Part shown: positions 1 to 9,216 of the stretch, one piece after another
Layout: each line of letters starts with the position of its first letter
Numbering within the stretch: position 1 is the stretch's first letter
NCBI GenBank assembly: GCA_011090425.1
Contig: PHGD01000009.1
Coordinates: 1-64,000, forward strand
Origin: Nitrospira sp. LK70
GTDB taxonomy: Bacteria > Nitrospirota > Nitrospiria > Nitrospirales > Nitrospiraceae
DNA length: 64,000 bases
Direction of reading: 5' to 3'
Position numbers and translations under genes: made by a program
The notes under the pieces: model-generated
The model's input: only the letters and a program-made list of their open reading frames with translations
Told to the model about the DNA's origin: nothing
Database searches by the model: none

Positions 1-136
1 GGTGATGCCGGGGGACAACGTGAGTGTGACGGCGGAGTTGATCAGTCCGATCGCGATGGATCAGGGGTTGCGGTTTGCCGTGCGCGAGGGCGGCAAGACG
101 GTCGGTTCGGGCGTCGTCACGGAAATTCTGGCGTAA
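1..136 (+). CDS. tuf: Elongation factor Tu, C-terminal end (partial)
   Basis: This is the last 44 codons of EF-Tu, the GTPase that delivers aminoacyl-tRNA to the ribosome. The visible end reads [13 protein letters not shown] and later [16 protein letters not shown], the conserved last beta-barrel domain of EF-Tu, and stops with TAA at 134-136. The gene begins before the window. Its place directly before rpsJ is the common str-S10 arrangement. The family call is near certain; which tuf copy it is cannot be seen. Confidence 0.95.
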   Translation, partial: VMPGDNVSVTAELISPIAMDQGLRFAVREGGKTVGSGVVTEILA

Positions 137-176
137 GAGAAGCTATTGGTCGGTTGACAGCTTAGGAGTGAATGAA

Positions 177-488
177 GTGAAAGTCGATCAGCGGATCAGA
201 ATCAGATTGAGGGGCTTTGACTACCGAGTGCTGGATCAGTCGGTCACGGAAATTGTGGAGACTGTTCGGCGCAGCGGAGCCAAGGTGGTGGGTCCGATTC
301 CGCTTCCCACAAGGATTGAGAAAATTACCGTGCAACGTTCGACGCACGCCGATAAGAAATCTCGCGAGCAATTTGAGATGCGTACACACAAGCGATTGCT
401 CGACATTATGGAACCCACGCCTGAGACCATGGATTCTCTGATGAAGCTGAATCTGGCGGCGGGGGTGGATGTGGAAATCAAATTGTGA
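177..488 (+). CDS. rpsJ: 30S ribosomal protein S10
   Basis: Encodes 103 residues, the usual S10 length, starting [13 protein letters not shown] and containing the conserved [11 protein letters not shown] segment. S10 sits in the head of the 30S subunit and in many bacteria also serves as the antitermination factor NusE. The GTG start at 177 is chosen because an AGGAG motif lies at 164-168 with 8-base spacing; longer in-frame starts run back into tuf and lack homology. It is the first gene of the S10 operon proper, 40 bases after tuf. Confidence 0.97.
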   Translation: MKVDQRIRIRLRGFDYRVLDQSVTEIVETVRRSGAKVVGPIPLPTRIEKITVQRSTHADKKSREQFEMRTHKRLLDIMEPTPETMDSLMKLNLAAGVDVEIKL

Positions 489-494
489 AGGTCG

Positions 495-538
495 AGGTTA
501 AGGTTGAGGCTGAGCTCAACCTCGGCCTCAGGCTCAAC
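495..538 (+). promoter_or_regulatory. Inverted repeats between rpsJ and rplC
   Basis: Two overlapping hairpins can be drawn. AGGTTGAG at 501-508 pairs perfectly with CTCAACCT at 515-522. Alternatively TTGAGGCTGAG (504-514) pairs, with one mismatch, with CTCAGGCTCAA (527-537). They lie between the rpsJ stop and the rplC start. They could be mutually exclusive leader structures or simply a decayed palindromic repeat; no function is known here. Confidence 0.3.
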
Positions 539-552
539 TTTGTAGTGAAGAC

Positions 553-1173
553 ATGACAAACGGACTGATCGGAAAGAAGCTCGGCATGACCCAAGTGTTC
601 GATGAAAGTCGTTTGACGCCGGTGACGGTGATCGAGGCGGGCCCATGCCGAGTCGTGACGGTGAGGACGAAAGAGCGGGATGGCTATGAAGCGGTTCAGC
701 TTTCCTTCGGCGAAGTCAAAGAAGGTAGGCTGTCGAAGCCGGAGTTGGGTCATCTGAAGAAAAATCAAGCACCAGCCAGTCGTGTGTTACGTGAATTTAG
801 AAAGGACCGAGAACCTGCCGTCGGGCAGGTGGTGACGGTCGGTATGTTCAAGAAGGGCGACTGGGTCGATGTAATCGGCGTATCAAAAGGGAAGGGATAT
901 CAGGGTGTCGTGAAACGGCATCACTATGCCGGCGGTCCTGAATCGCATGGGTCCATGTTTCATCGGGCTCCCGGTTCTATCGGGGCAAGTTCGTTTCCTT
1001 CTCGCGTGTGGAAGGGAAAGACTCTGCCGGGTCATATGGGATCGGAGCGGGTCACGGTTCAGAGGCTGAAAGTCATCGAGTCGCGATCCGAGGAAAATCT
1101 CCTCTTTGTCCGCGGAGCCGTTCCGGGGGCCACGAACGGCGTCGTTGTCGTGCGAAAGTCGAAGAAGAGTTAG
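553..1173 (+). CDS. rplC: 50S ribosomal protein L3
   Basis: Encodes 206 residues beginning [14 protein letters not shown], the hallmark of L3, with the conserved [12 protein letters not shown] loop that reaches toward the peptidyl-transferase centre. L3 is one of the first proteins to bind 23S rRNA during 50S assembly. The gene follows rpsJ after a 64-base spacer holding inverted repeats and precedes rplD by one base, so translation of the pair is probably coupled. Length and start agree with the family. Confidence 0.97.
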   Translation: MTNGLIGKKLGMTQVFDESRLTPVTVIEAGPCRVVTVRTKERDGYEAVQLSFGEVKEGRLSKPELGHLKKNQAPASRVLREFRKDREPAVGQVVTVGMFKKGDWVDVIGVSKGKGYQGVVKRHHYAGGPESHGSMFHRAPGSIGASSFPSRVWKGKTLPGHMGSERVTVQRLKVIESRSEENLLFVRGAVPGATNGVVVVRKSKKS

Positions 1174-1174
1174 T

Positions 1175-1798
1175 ATGCTTACTATCGATCTGGTTGATTT
1201 ACAAAAAAAGAAGGTGGGAACAGTCGATCTATCCCAGCAAGTATTCGGCTGTGAGCCTCGTGTTGCATTAGTGCACGAAGCGGTCGTTATGCAACGAGCC
1301 TGTGAACGCAGGGGGACCGCCTCAACGTTGCGACGCGGTGAGGTGAGGGGATCCGGTAAGAAACCATGGAAGCAAAAGCACACGGGACGTGCAAGGGCTG
1401 GGTCTCTTCGCTCTCCTGTCTGGCGCCATGGGGGGAGCGTTTTTGGACCGAAGCCTCGAAGCTATGCCTATTCCATGCCCAAGAAAAAGTATCGCATGGC
1501 GCTGCAGAGCGCCTTATCGGCTAAGGTAGCGGAGAACAAACTGTTTGTCGTGTCCGACCTTTCCCTGCAACAGCCTCGGACGAAATTATTGGCGCAAGCG
1601 TTTAGGCAATTCACTGGGGGCGGTCACACTTTGGTGATCGTCGGAAAAGAACAATCGGATATCTTGAAGGCTGCGGGCAATTTGGCTGCCGTGAAAGTGC
1701 TCAACGCCGATCAGTTGAACGTGTACGATGTCGTTCGCGCCGAAGTGATCATGCTCGCCGAGCGAGAGCTTGGTCCTGTGAGCGAGGTGTGGTCATGA
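1175..1798 (+). CDS. rplD: 50S ribosomal protein L4
   Basis: Encodes 207 residues starting MLTIDLVDLQKKK, a normal L4 length. The extended loop rich in basic residues (residues about 45-95, with GSGKKPWKQKHTGRAR) is the part that lines the peptide exit tunnel. In Escherichia coli L4 also represses the S10 operon; whether it does so here cannot be read from the sequence. ATG 1175 is preferred over earlier in-frame starts because it lies just after the rplC stop and matches the family N-terminus. The stop overlaps the rplW start (ATGA). Confidence 0.97.
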   Translation: MLTIDLVDLQKKKVGTVDLSQQVFGCEPRVALVHEAVVMQRACERRGTASTLRRGEVRGSGKKPWKQKHTGRARAGSLRSPVWRHGGSVFGPKPRSYAYSMPKKKYRMALQSALSAKVAENKLFVVSDLSLQQPRTKLLAQAFRQFTGGGHTLVIVGKEQSDILKAAGNLAAVKVLNADQLNVYDVVRAEVIMLAERELGPVSEVWS

Positions 1799-2088
1799 GC
1801 GTTGATAGCCATAGGGTTTTGATTCGGCCGTTATTGACAGAGAAAATTACCGGACTTCGTGAAAAAACGAATACAGTTGGTTTCGCGGTTCATCCTGAGG
1901 CGAATCGCATTCAAATTAGACAGGCAGTCGAGACATTGTTGAAAGTCAAGGTTGACAAGGTCAACATCATGAATATACGTGGGAAAACCAAACGACTCGG
2001 TCGCTTCTCAGGTAAGCGCTCGGACTGGAAGAAGGCACTGGTTACCCTTAAGGAAGGGGAGAAGTTGGAGCTGTACGAAAGCGCCTAG
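1795..2088 (+). CDS. rplW: 50S ribosomal protein L23
   Basis: Encodes 97 residues starting MSVDSHRVLIRPLLTEK, the typical L23 beginning. L23 lies at the exit-tunnel rim and docks trigger factor and the signal recognition particle. ATG 1795 overlaps the rplD stop, which argues for translational coupling; a GTG two codons upstream lies inside rplD and is less likely. The length is normal for the family. Confidence 0.96.
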   Translation: MSVDSHRVLIRPLLTEKITGLREKTNTVGFAVHPEANRIQIRQAVETLLKVKVDKVNIMNIRGKTKRLGRFSGKRSDWKKALVTLKEGEKLELYESA

Positions 2089-2141
2089 TAGGTGTGGGAT
2101 AGTCCGTCCGGTCGCAAAGTTTGGAAGGTGGGAACATTATC

Positions 2142-2984
2142 ATGGGGCTGAAATCGTATCGTCCAACATCTCCAGGTCGTCGGGGTATGACGGTTGTGGT
2201 GACCGAGGAGTTGACCGACAAGAGGCCTGAAAAATCCTTGACTGCTTTTCATCTCCGAAGTGGAGGGCGGAACAACGATGGTCGGATGACCGTGCGGTTT
2301 CGTGGGGGAGGACACAAGCGGCTCTATCGAACGATCGATTTCTTGCGGGATAAAGTCGGGGTGCCGGCACGAGTGGAAGCGATTGAGTACGATCCAAATC
2401 GATCCGCAAGAATCGCCCTCTTGAAGTATCGAGATGGGGAGAAGCGGTATATCCTGGCTCCCGTCGGCCTACGCGTGAACGATGGAATAGAAGCCGGTCC
2501 ACAGGCGGAGATCCGACCGGGGAATGCATTGCCGTTGGCCAATATGCCTCTTGGTACGACCATCCACAATCTTGAATTGAAGGCTGGAAAGGGAGGCCAG
2601 TTGATTCGAAGTGCCGGCGGATTCGCGCAAGTCATGGGACGGGATGGCGACTATGTGCAGGTGCGTCTGAAATCCGGGGAAATGCGTAGGATTTTGGGAA
2701 TCTGTATGGCGACCGTCGGGCAAGTTGGAAATGTCGATCACGAGAATGTCAGCGTTGGGAAGGCCGGGCGGACTCGTTGGAAAGGGAAAAGACCGCACGT
2801 GCGAGGAGTCGTCATGAACCCTGTCGACCATCCTCATGGAGGCGGCGAGGGGAAATCCGGCCAAGGAAATCCGCATCCTGTCTCCCCATGGGGTCTTCCG
2901 ACCAAGGGCTATAAGACCAGACAGAACAAGAGAACGGAAAAGTTTATTATCGCTCGACGTAAGTCAGGAGTGCGAAATGCCTAG
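2142..2984 (+). CDS. rplB: 50S ribosomal protein L2
   Basis: Encodes 280 residues starting [15 protein letters not shown] with the conserved C-terminal block [12 protein letters not shown], which holds the histidine near the peptidyl-transferase centre. L2 is needed for subunit association and tRNA binding. The start at 2142 matches family N-termini and follows a GGAAGGTGG stretch at 2122-2130. The gene end overlaps the rpsS start by 8 bases. Confidence 0.97.
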   Translation: MGLKSYRPTSPGRRGMTVVVTEELTDKRPEKSLTAFHLRSGGRNNDGRMTVRFRGGGHKRLYRTIDFLRDKVGVPARVEAIEYDPNRSARIALLKYRDGEKRYILAPVGLRVNDGIEAGPQAEIRPGNALPLANMPLGTTIHNLELKAGKGGQLIRSAGGFAQVMGRDGDYVQVRLKSGEMRRILGICMATVGQVGNVDHENVSVGKAGRTRWKGKRPHVRGVVMNPVDHPHGGGEGKSGQGNPHPVSPWGLPTKGYKTRQNKRTEKFIIARRKSGVRNA

Positions 2985-3264
2985 ATCGGTAAGCAAAGGG
3001 GCGTTTGTCGACGGTCATCTCCTCAAAAAGGTCGAGCAAATGAATCAGACGAAGGACCGCAGGTTGATTAAGACGTGGTCGCGACGATCGACGGTCGTTC
3101 CCGACATGATCGGCCATACGTTTGCGGTTCATAACGGGAAGAAATTCATCCCCGTGTTCGTCACCGAGAACATGGTCGGCCATAAACTGGGTGAGTTTGC
3201 GCCGACTCGTTTCTTCAAGGGGCATGGTCAGGCCAAGACTGAAAAGGCCGTCGCTCTGAAGTAG
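2977..3264 (+). CDS. rpsS: 30S ribosomal protein S19
   Basis: Encodes 95 residues starting [16 protein letters not shown], with the conserved [16 protein letters not shown] near the end. S19 sits in the 30S head and contacts the A-site tRNA region together with S13. ATG 2977 lies inside the last codons of rplB and is preceded by AGGAG at 2966-2970, which fixes the start. The length is normal. Confidence 0.97.
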   Translation: MPRSVSKGAFVDGHLLKKVEQMNQTKDRRLIKTWSRRSTVVPDMIGHTFAVHNGKKFIPVFVTENMVGHKLGEFAPTRFFKGHGQAKTEKAVALK

Positions 3265-3274
3265 GACGTTAGCG

Positions 3275-3311
3275 CGTCAATCGTGATTTGTTGAACGGTT
3301 AACGATTGACG
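3275..3311 (+). repeat. Intergenic palindrome between rpsS and rplV
   Basis: CGTCAATCGT at 3275-3284 is perfectly complementary to ACGATTGACG at 3302-3311, with a 17-base loop. The loop and right flank carry AACGGTTAACG, also present in the rpsK-rpsD spacer at 13757-13767. There is no U-run, so it is not a classical terminator. It may be a small mobile palindrome or an mRNA stability or processing hairpin. Confidence 0.45.
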
Positions 3312-3327
3312 AATAACGAGGAACATA

Positions 3328-3684
3328 ATGACTGAAGCACGTGCCATTCTGAGATTTGTTCGTGTTGCGCCGCGGAAAGCCAAGCCGGTGATCGATCTGA
3401 TTCGCGGAAGACAGGTGCCGATGGCTTTGGCTATTCTGAAGCACACCCCTCGCCATGCTGCGCGGGTGGTTGAAAAAATCGTTCGTTCCGCTGTGGCAAA
3501 TGCCGAGCTGAAGGAGATGGGCGATAGTGAATCCATGGTGATATCCAAGGCGTTCGTCGATTGCGGTCCGACCTATAAACGTGTGCGTGCGAGGTCGATG
3601 GGACGAGCTAATGCAATTCAAAAACGCACGAGTCACATTACGGTCATCGTGGCGACACCTGAAACTCAGGACAAGAGGAAATAG
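3328..3684 (+). CDS. rplV: 50S ribosomal protein L22
   Basis: Encodes 118 residues with RFVRVAPRKAKPVIDLIRG near the start and the long conserved hairpin PTYKRVRARSMGRA that reaches into the exit tunnel, where macrolide-resistance changes occur in other bacteria. GAGGAA at 3319-3324 provides the ribosome site. L22 contacts all six 23S rRNA domains. Position and length are as in other S10 operons. Confidence 0.97.
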   Translation: MTEARAILRFVRVAPRKAKPVIDLIRGRQVPMALAILKHTPRHAARVVEKIVRSAVANAELKEMGDSESMVISKAFVDCGPTYKRVRARSMGRANAIQKRTSHITVIVATPETQDKRK

Positions 3685-3714
3685 CTCACTTCTCTCTATT
3701 GAGGCATACAACGA

Positions 3715-4386
3715 ATGGGTCAAAAAACACATCCGATCGGTTATCGACTGGGCTACAACTATACCTGGAGTTCGCGCTGGTATGCCGGAAAGGATTACGC
3801 CGCGCTGCTCCATCAGGACGTCAAGATCAGAAAAATGGTCAAGGGTCGGCTGTATCATGCCGGTGTATCGAAAGTCGAAATCGAACGGTCCGGCGATCAA
3901 ACCAGAGTGATCATCCATACGGCTCGTCCCGGTATCATCATCGGGCGCAAGGGAGCTGAGGTCGATAAGTTGAAGACCGACCTTGAAAAACAGTACGGAG
4001 GGCAGGTCTACATCACGGTCAAGGAAATCAAGAAGCCTGAGCTCGATGCACAGCTGGTCAGTGAAAATGTCGCGACTCAGTTGGAGAAGCGCGTAGCCTT
4101 TCGGAGGGCAATGAAGCGAAGCGTTCAGTCTGCCCTGAGGCTCGGTGCCCAGGGAATCAAGATCATGGTGGCAGGTCGCCTGGGCGGCGCCGAAATCGCC
4201 AGGACGGAGTGGTATCGAGAAGGACGTGTGCCGCTGCATACGCTTCGCGCCGAAATAGATTATGGATTTGCCGAAGCGCATACAACCATGGGGCAGATCG
4301 GAGTGAAGACCTGGATCTACAAAGGAGAGCTTTTGCCTGTTCAGCCGATCAAGGCCGAATCATCTTTAGATCGACGGTTTGGGTGA
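3715..4386 (+). CDS. rpsC: 30S ribosomal protein S3
   Basis: Encodes 223 residues starting [15 protein letters not shown]. The KH RNA-binding domain with [15 protein letters not shown] lies at about residues 70-100, followed by the C-terminal S3 domain. S3 sits at the mRNA entry channel and is part of the ribosomal helicase. GAGG at 3701-3704 precedes the start. The length is normal. Confidence 0.97.
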   Translation: MGQKTHPIGYRLGYNYTWSSRWYAGKDYAALLHQDVKIRKMVKGRLYHAGVSKVEIERSGDQTRVIIHTARPGIIIGRKGAEVDKLKTDLEKQYGGQVYITVKEIKKPELDAQLVSENVATQLEKRVAFRRAMKRSVQSALRLGAQGIKIMVAGRLGGAEIARTEWYREGRVPLHTLRAEIDYGFAEAHTTMGQIGVKTWIYKGELLPVQPIKAESSLDRRFG

Positions 4387-4398
4387 GGAGATCGAGTC

Positions 4399-4815
4399 GT
4401 GTTAGCGCCTAAGAAAGTCAAATTCAGAAAAATGCAGAAAGGCCGGATGACGGGGAAGGCCTATCGTGGAGGGCAGATTACCCTGGGAGAGTTTGGCCTG
4501 AGAGCACTGGAGCCAGGGTGGGTGACCAGCAGGCAAATTGAGGCTGCGCGTATTGCCATTACTCGGTATGTGAAACGGGGGGGGCAAGTATGGACGCGTA
4601 TTTTCCCCGATAAGCCGATCACCAAGAAGCCGGCGGAAACTCGAATGGGCAAGGGAAAGGGCAATCCTGAATACTGGGTTGCTGTTGTGAAGCCCGGCAG
4701 GATTCTTTATGAGATGGACGGGGTCACTCGGGAAACAGCTCGAGAAGCTTTCCGGCTTGCATCACACAAATTACCCATTGCCACGAAGTTGGTCATTCGC
4801 GGAGAGTTTGGATAG
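4399..4815 (+). CDS. rplP: 50S ribosomal protein L16
   Basis: Encodes 138 residues with the L16 signatures [18 protein letters not shown] and [20 protein letters not shown]16 organises the A-site side of the 50S subunit near the peptidyl-transferase centre. Translation starts at GTG 4399, supported by GAGGAG at 4385-4390 with 8-base spacing. The length is normal. Confidence 0.96.
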   Translation: MLAPKKVKFRKMQKGRMTGKAYRGGQITLGEFGLRALEPGWVTSRQIEAARIAITRYVKRGGQVWTRIFPDKPITKKPAETRMGKGKGNPEYWVAVVKPGRILYEMDGVTRETAREAFRLASHKLPIATKLVIRGEFG

Positions 4816-4846
4816 GTTCTTAAGGATCTGAAGAGGAGCAGGGGAT

Positions 4847-5062
4847 ATGGCGTTGGACGTCAAAGAGCTCCAGCAGCTGGGGGCAGGCGAACTTGTAGAT
4901 AAAGAAAAACAGCTTGTGCAAGAGCTGTTCAATCTCCGTTTTCAATTCGGCTCCGGGCGGCTTGAGAATCCCATGCAAATCCGGAAAACGAAGCGGGACA
5001 TTGCGCGGGTGAAGACTGTTCTCCAGCAAGTGAAGGCTCGATCAGAGGGGGCTAAAAGGTAG
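4847..5062 (+). CDS. rpmC: 50S ribosomal protein L29
   Basis: Encodes 71 residues of helical, charged sequence with the conserved stretch ELFNLRFQFGSGRLENP and IRKTKRDIARVKTVL. L29 lies beside L23 at the exit-tunnel rim. It sits between rplP and rpsQ as expected. ATG 4847 follows a GGAGCAGGGG stretch. Confidence 0.95.
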   Translation: MALDVKELQQLGAGELVDKEKQLVQELFNLRFQFGSGRLENPMQIRKTKRDIARVKTVLQQVKARSEGAKR

Positions 5063-5070
5063 GGGACTCT

Positions 5071-5337
5071 ATGGCTGAGGTGGCAAAGCGTCGTCATTGG
5101 TATGGCGACGTCGTCAGTAACAAAATGCAAAAGACGGTCGTCGTCGTGGTTTCGAGATCGGTCGTGCATCCGGTCTATAAGAAGGTTCTCAAGCGTGCGA
5201 CCAGACTGAAGGCCCACGATGAAAGTGGCACGTGTAAAGTGGGAGATCGGGTCGAGCTCGTGCAGACCAGGCCTTTGAGCAAGCAAAAGAACTGGCGCGT
5301 TGTTCAGGTCATGGAAAAGGGTCAACCTGAAAAGTAA
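5071..5337 (+). CDS. rpsQ: 30S ribosomal protein S17
   Basis: Encodes 88 residues of OB-fold type with GDVVSNKMQKTVVVVV and YKKVLKRATRLKAHDE, both S17 hallmarks. S17 is a primary 16S rRNA-binding protein of the 30S body. It starts 8 bases after rpmC with AGGGGAC just upstream. Confidence 0.96.
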   Translation: MAEVAKRRHWYGDVVSNKMQKTVVVVVSRSVVHPVYKKVLKRATRLKAHDESGTCKVGDRVELVQTRPLSKQKNWRVVQVMEKGQPEK

Positions 5338-5400
5338 GCAGCAGTATTTCTTCCGGTCCCCGTTTGTTGTCGAGCGTAGGATGAGCGTAGGAATTGAGCG

Positions 5401-5769
5401 ATGATTCAGAACTACACATATATGGATGTGGCCGATAATTCCGGTGCGAAACAGGCCATGTGCTTTCATGTTTTCGGAGGGACGAGACGCCGTTATGCGT
5501 CGCTCGGAGATGTCGTGGTGGTGGCAGTCAAGGAGGCGATCCCTCAGGCCAGTGTGAAGAAGGGGGATGTGAGTCGGGCCGTCATTGTCCGAACGACCAA
5601 GGAGGTTCGTCGTGAAGACGGGTCCTATATTAAGTTTGATCGCAACGCCTGCGTCTTAATCAACAAAGAGGGCGAGCCGATTGGAACGCGTATCTTCGGC
5701 CCTGTCGCTCGCGAGCTCCGTTGGAAGAAATTCATGAAGATCATTTCTTTGGCACCTGAAGTTTTGTAG
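5401..5769 (+). CDS. rplN: 50S ribosomal protein L14
   Basis: Encodes 122 residues starting [17 protein letters not shown], with the conserved [21 protein letters not shown] segment. L14 lies at the subunit interface and is the docking site of the silencing factor RsfS. The 63-base spacer before it holds a 10-base direct repeat GAGCGTAGGA (5372-5381 and 5383-5392). The length is exactly typical. Confidence 0.97.
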   Translation: MIQNYTYMDVADNSGAKQAMCFHVFGGTRRRYASLGDVVVVAVKEAIPQASVKKGDVSRAVIVRTTKEVRREDGSYIKFDRNACVLINKEGEPIGTRIFGPVARELRWKKFMKIISLAPEVL

Positions 5770-5791
5770 GGCAGAACGAACGAGAGGCATC

Positions 5792-6121
5792 GTGGAAGTA
5801 CTCCGAAAAAGCAGAATCCGAAAAGGGGATACGGTCGTGGTGGTTGCTGGCCGTGAACGAGGCAAGATCGGGAAGGTTCTGTCGATCGACCTGCGGGCCG
5901 GGAAGGTGGTTGTGGAGAAGCTGAATATCATCAAGCGACACACAAAGCCGAACCAGAAGGCGAAGCAGGGAGGCATTCTGGAGAGAGAGGCACCGCTTCA
6001 GGTTTCCAACGTCATGTTTCTCTGTCCGGTCACACAGAAGCCTACCCGGATCGGGATTCGGGTTTTGGAAGACGGGCGACGCGTGCGTTTTAGCAAGAAG
6101 TCCAACGAGACCGTGGAATAG
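5792..6121 (+). CDS. rplX: 50S ribosomal protein L24
   Basis: Encodes 109 residues with a KOW motif ([20 protein letters not shown]) followed by [14 protein letters not shown], typical of L24, an assembly initiator of the 50S subunit. The start is GTG 5792, supported by GAGAGG at 5782-5787. The length is within the family range. Confidence 0.96.
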   Translation: MEVLRKSRIRKGDTVVVVAGRERGKIGKVLSIDLRAGKVVVEKLNIIKRHTKPNQKAKQGGILEREAPLQVSNVMFLCPVTQKPTRIGIRVLEDGRRVRFSKKSNETVE

Positions 6122-6129
6122 GTTACGCA

Positions 6130-6774
6130 ATGGCCAAGGAATCGAAAAGCCGACCTGGTAAGCCGTCAGAGCGAAAATCCTCGAAGAAAGAGCCGACTCC
6201 ACAATTGGACCAGGGAAGCGAGGAGTCCAAGTTCCGACCACGGCTTCGCGACATGTATGCGCAGCAGGTGGTCCCCGCACTCATGAAGGAGTTTGGGTAC
6301 AAGAACATCATGCAGGTTCCCAGGCTTGAGCGTGTAGTGTTGAACGTTGGAATGGGTGAGGCGATTCAGAATGTAAAGCTCTTGGAAAGTGCTGTGACGG
6401 AATTGGGAATGATCACGGGTCAAAAGCCGGTCGTGACTCGAGCCAAAAAAGCCATCGCCGGATTCAAGCTCAGGCAAGGATTACCCATCGGTGCGAAGGT
6501 GACGCTTCGTAGCCGGCGGATGTATGAGTTTTTCGATCGACTCGTGACATTAGCGCTTCCTCGAATACGAGACTTTCGCGGTGTCTCTCCCAAGGCTTTT
6601 GATGGTCGGGGGAACTATACCCTTGGCTTAAAAGAGCAGCTCATCTTTCCTGAAATTAAGTACGATGAAGTGGCCTCGATCCATGGAATGGACATTACGG
6701 TTGTGACCACAGCCAGGACGAACGATGAAGGGAAAGCTCTTTTGAAGCATCTGGGTATGCCCTTCCGCGCGTGA
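6130..6774 (+). CDS. rplE: 50S ribosomal protein L5 with N-terminal extension
   Basis: Encodes 214 residues, about 35 more than usual for L5. The normal L5 fold starts near residue 36 ([22 protein letters not shown]) and carries [20 protein letters not shown]5 binds 5S rRNA and contacts P-site tRNA. The first 35 residues are rich in Lys, Ser, Glu and Pro and look disordered. ATG 6130 has only a weak ribosome site, but the next in-frame ATG (6250) is inside the conserved fold and lacks one, so the extension is probably translated. Confidence 0.94.
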   Translation: MAKESKSRPGKPSERKSSKKEPTPQLDQGSEESKFRPRLRDMYAQQVVPALMKEFGYKNIMQVPRLERVVLNVGMGEAIQNVKLLESAVTELGMITGQKPVVTRAKKAIAGFKLRQGLPIGAKVTLRSRRMYEFFDRLVTLALPRIRDFRGVSPKAFDGRGNYTLGLKEQLIFPEIKYDEVASIHGMDITVVTTARTNDEGKALLKHLGMPFRA

Positions 6775-6819
6775 AAGCGGCATGCATCAACAGCGTCTGT
6801 TTGAACGGAAGGAGTGCTT

Positions 6820-7005
6820 GTGTCACGATTGGCACTAAGAAATAAGGCGGCGACGAAACAAAAGTTCTCCACGCGGGACTATCATCGGTGTGGAGTCTGC
6901 GGTCGGGTTCGCGGATATCTCCGTCGGTTTCGGATGTGCCGAATCTGCTTTCGGGTGATGACACTGCGCGGAGAGATTCCCGGAGTGCGAAAATCCAGCT
7001 GGTAG
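6820..7005 (+). CDS. rpsN: 30S ribosomal protein S14, zinc-binding type
   Basis: Encodes 61 residues, the short type-Z form of S14. Two CxxC pairs (CGVC and CRIC) form the zinc site. S14 lies in the 30S head. GTG 6820 is chosen because AAGGAG at about 6809-6814 gives normal spacing; the in-frame GTG at 6814 overlaps that ribosome site. Confidence 0.96.
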   Translation: MSRLALRNKAATKQKFSTRDYHRCGVCGRVRGYLRRFRMCRICFRVMTLRGEIPGVRKSSW

Positions 7006-7054
7006 CCGGTGTGCTCGCGCCGGTGACTGACAATGGAGGATGGAAGGATATAGC

Positions 7055-7450
7055 ATGGTTACCGATCCGATCGGCGATCTTCTTGTTCGTTTAAAGAATG
7101 GCGCACAACGCCGTTATGAAACCGTCACGGTTCCTACCTCAAAGCTGAAGCGTGCTGTTTTGGAGATCTTGAGGAAGGAAGGTTATGTTGATGCGATCGA
7201 GGATGGAGTTCATGACGGACATCCCGTTCTGACCGTGCGTCTTCGATATGTAGGCGAAGGGCAGCCGATGATTACCGGCCTGGAGCGTGTCAGCAAGCCG
7301 GGACGTCGCGTCTATGTCGGAGGTCAGGATATCAAGAAAGTCCGCAATGGGATCGGTGTGTCCATCCTTTCTACATCAAAAGGAGTCATGACCGACCAGG
7401 AGTCCCGTAAGAGTCGTCTTGGGGGCGAGGTTCTCTGTTCGGTATGGTAG
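7055..7450 (+). CDS. rpsH: 30S ribosomal protein S8
   Basis: Encodes 131 residues starting [16 protein letters not shown], with the C-terminal block [16 protein letters not shown] that binds 16S rRNA helix 21. In Escherichia coli S8 also represses the spc operon. ATG 7055 follows a GGAAGGA ribosome site; the ATG five codons upstream overlaps that site and does not match the family. Confidence 0.96.
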   Translation: MVTDPIGDLLVRLKNGAQRRYETVTVPTSKLKRAVLEILRKEGYVDAIEDGVHDGHPVLTVRLRYVGEGQPMITGLERVSKPGRRVYVGGQDIKKVRNGIGVSILSTSKGVMTDQESRKSRLGGEVLCSVW

Positions 7451-7493
7451 GCGGCTGAGTCGCGTCGATCTCGATCAAAGGGTATAACAGGCC

Positions 7494-8030
7494 ATGTCCC
7501 GTATTGGAAAAAAGCCGATTGCAATTCCGGGTGGAGTAGAAGTCAAGGTTGCCGGATCAACCGTATCCGTCAAAGGCCCATTAGGCAAGCTGGATTGGTT
7601 GCTCGTGCAAGGGGTGGACGTTGCCGTCAATAATGGTCAAGTCGCTGTGGGGCGATCGACTGACGATCGTAAATTGAGAGCCTTGCATGGGCTGACCCGT
7701 GCGGAATTGAGCAACATGATCCATGGAGTCACCAAGGGGTATGAACGTTCGCTTGAAATCACTGGAGTGGGTTACAAGACCCAAATTCAGGGTCGCACAT
7801 TAAGTTTCAATGTAGGCTATATCAACCCAGTGATCTATGAGGTGCCGACGGGTATCGATGTGAAGGTGGACAAGCAAACGCTCATCAACATCAAGGGGGT
7901 TGATAAGCGTTTGGTGGGTCAGGTGGCGGCCGATCTGCGTGCCATTAAGCCGCCGGACGTCTACAAACAAAAGGGCGTTCGCTACGCGGGCGAGACATTG
8001 CGAAAGAAAGAAGGTAAGACCGGAAAATAG
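7494..8030 (+). CDS. rplF: 50S ribosomal protein L6
   Basis: Encodes 178 residues starting MSRIGKKPIAIPGGVEV, with the C-terminal KPPDVYKQKGVRYAGE motif characteristic of L6. The protein is a duplicated fold near the sarcin-ricin loop and the factor-binding site. Its place between rpsH and rplR is standard, and its length is normal. Confidence 0.97.
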   Translation: MSRIGKKPIAIPGGVEVKVAGSTVSVKGPLGKLDWLLVQGVDVAVNNGQVAVGRSTDDRKLRALHGLTRAELSNMIHGVTKGYERSLEITGVGYKTQIQGRTLSFNVGYINPVIYEVPTGIDVKVDKQTLINIKGVDKRLVGQVAADLRAIKPPDVYKQKGVRYAGETLRKKEGKTGK

Positions 8031-8039
8031 GAACTGGCC

Positions 8040-8405
8040 ATGAATGCTGCAGACAAAGTTCGACAGCTTGATCGACGGCGCCGACGAGTGAGGCGTACGA
8101 TTTCCGGGACGGGAGAACGACCGCGCCTGAACGTATTTCGGAGCGCGAGCCATATTTATGCTCAAATCATCGACGACATGCGAGGCGCTACGCTGGCGTC
8201 CGCGTCATCGCTCGATAAGTCATTACGTCAGTCCCTCAAGTCGACCGGTGGAATTGAAGCGGCCAAGGCGGTAGGGAAATTGATCGCCGATCGTGCCAAG
8301 GCCGCTCAGGTCAGCACCGTCGTTTTTGATCGAGGAGGCCGGATGTATCACGGCCGAATCAAGGCCCTTGCAGATGCGTCGCGTGAAGGGGGCTTGCAAT
8401 TCTAG
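8040..8405 (+). CDS. rplR: 50S ribosomal protein L18
   Basis: Encodes 121 residues with [20 protein letters not shown] and the C-terminal [20 protein letters not shown], both L18 signatures. L18 binds 5S rRNA with L5 and joins it to the central protuberance. It starts 9 bases after rplF. The length is normal. Confidence 0.97.
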   Translation: MNAADKVRQLDRRRRRVRRTISGTGERPRLNVFRSASHIYAQIIDDMRGATLASASSLDKSLRQSLKSTGGIEAAKAVGKLIADRAKAAQVSTVVFDRGGRMYHGRIKALADASREGGLQF

Positions 8406-8488
8406 ATCGGCTGGAGGCCAGGTGAGTAAAGGAAGCGTGTGACCTATGCGCCGAACGATAACTGAACTTAGGACTGCGGGGTAAGAGC

Positions 8489-8998
8489 GTGCGAGTCAAT
8501 CCCGATGAGTTAAGCTTGAAGGATAAAGTCGTATTCATCAATCGCGTTGCCAAAGTGGTGAAAGGTGGCAAGCGGTTCAACTTCTGTGCGCTTGTCGTGG
8601 TCGGTGACGGTCATGGCTGGGTCGGGATAGGCAAGGGGAAAGCCGCTGAAGTTCCGGTGGCGATTTCAAAGGCCGTCGAACAAGCCAAGAAACACCTCGT
8701 TCATGTCGCGCTGAAAGGCGGAACCATCCCCCATGAGGTGCATGGGTTGTTTGGGGGAGAGCACGTACTGCTTAAGCCGGCCGTCGACGGTACCGGAATC
8801 ATCGCCGGGGGGGCGGTTCGTGCCGTCGTGGAGTTAGTCGGTGCGCATAACGTCATCGCAAAAACGTTGGGCCGTGGGAACCCCTTCAATGCGGTTCGCG
8901 CGACGCTAGATGGGCTTACCCAATTGAGAAACTTGGATGACGTTCTGCGCTTCCGTAGGCAAGCGGTTGTCGAAGGGCGAGAAAGGGTTACGGTGTGA
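8489..8998 (+). CDS. rpsE: 30S ribosomal protein S5
   Basis: Encodes 169 residues. The N-terminal dsRBD-like half has [19 protein letters not shown], and the C-terminal half has [18 protein letters not shown]5 acts at the mRNA entry site and in decoding fidelity. The start is GTG 8489 after a weak purine-rich stretch; an 83-base spacer separates it from rplR. The stop overlaps the rpmD start. Confidence 0.95.
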   Translation: MRVNPDELSLKDKVVFINRVAKVVKGGKRFNFCALVVVGDGHGWVGIGKGKAAEVPVAISKAVEQAKKHLVHVALKGGTIPHEVHGLFGGEHVLLKPAVDGTGIIAGGAVRAVVELVGAHNVIAKTLGRGNPFNAVRATLDGLTQLRNLDDVLRFRRQAVVEGRERVTV

Positions 8999-9216
8999 TG
9001 GGTTCCGCAAAGACTGCAAAAGCTCTCAATCATGATGTTCAAACTGTGCGGGTGACATTGCGACGTAGCGCCATCGGAACGCCTGAACGGCATCGCCTTG
9101 TCTTGCGCGGTCTGGGTCTTCGACGTATTCGACAGACGGTTATCCGTCCGGACACGCCTCAGGTGCGAGGAATGATCCGTAAAGTCGACTATCTGCTTGA
9201 GGTTGGAAAGCCATGA
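8998..9216 (+). CDS. rpmD: 50S ribosomal protein L30
   Basis: Encodes 72 residues, slightly long for L30. The core [18 protein letters not shown] and [20 protein letters not shown] is typical. The roughly 15-residue N-terminal leader is extra. ATG 8998 overlaps the rpsE stop, and the gene end overlaps the rplO start, so rpsE-rpmD-rplO are probably translationally coupled. Confidence 0.94.
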   Translation: MGSAKTAKALNHDVQTVRVTLRRSAIGTPERHRLVLRGLGLRRIRQTVIRPDTPQVRGMIRKVDYLLEVGKP

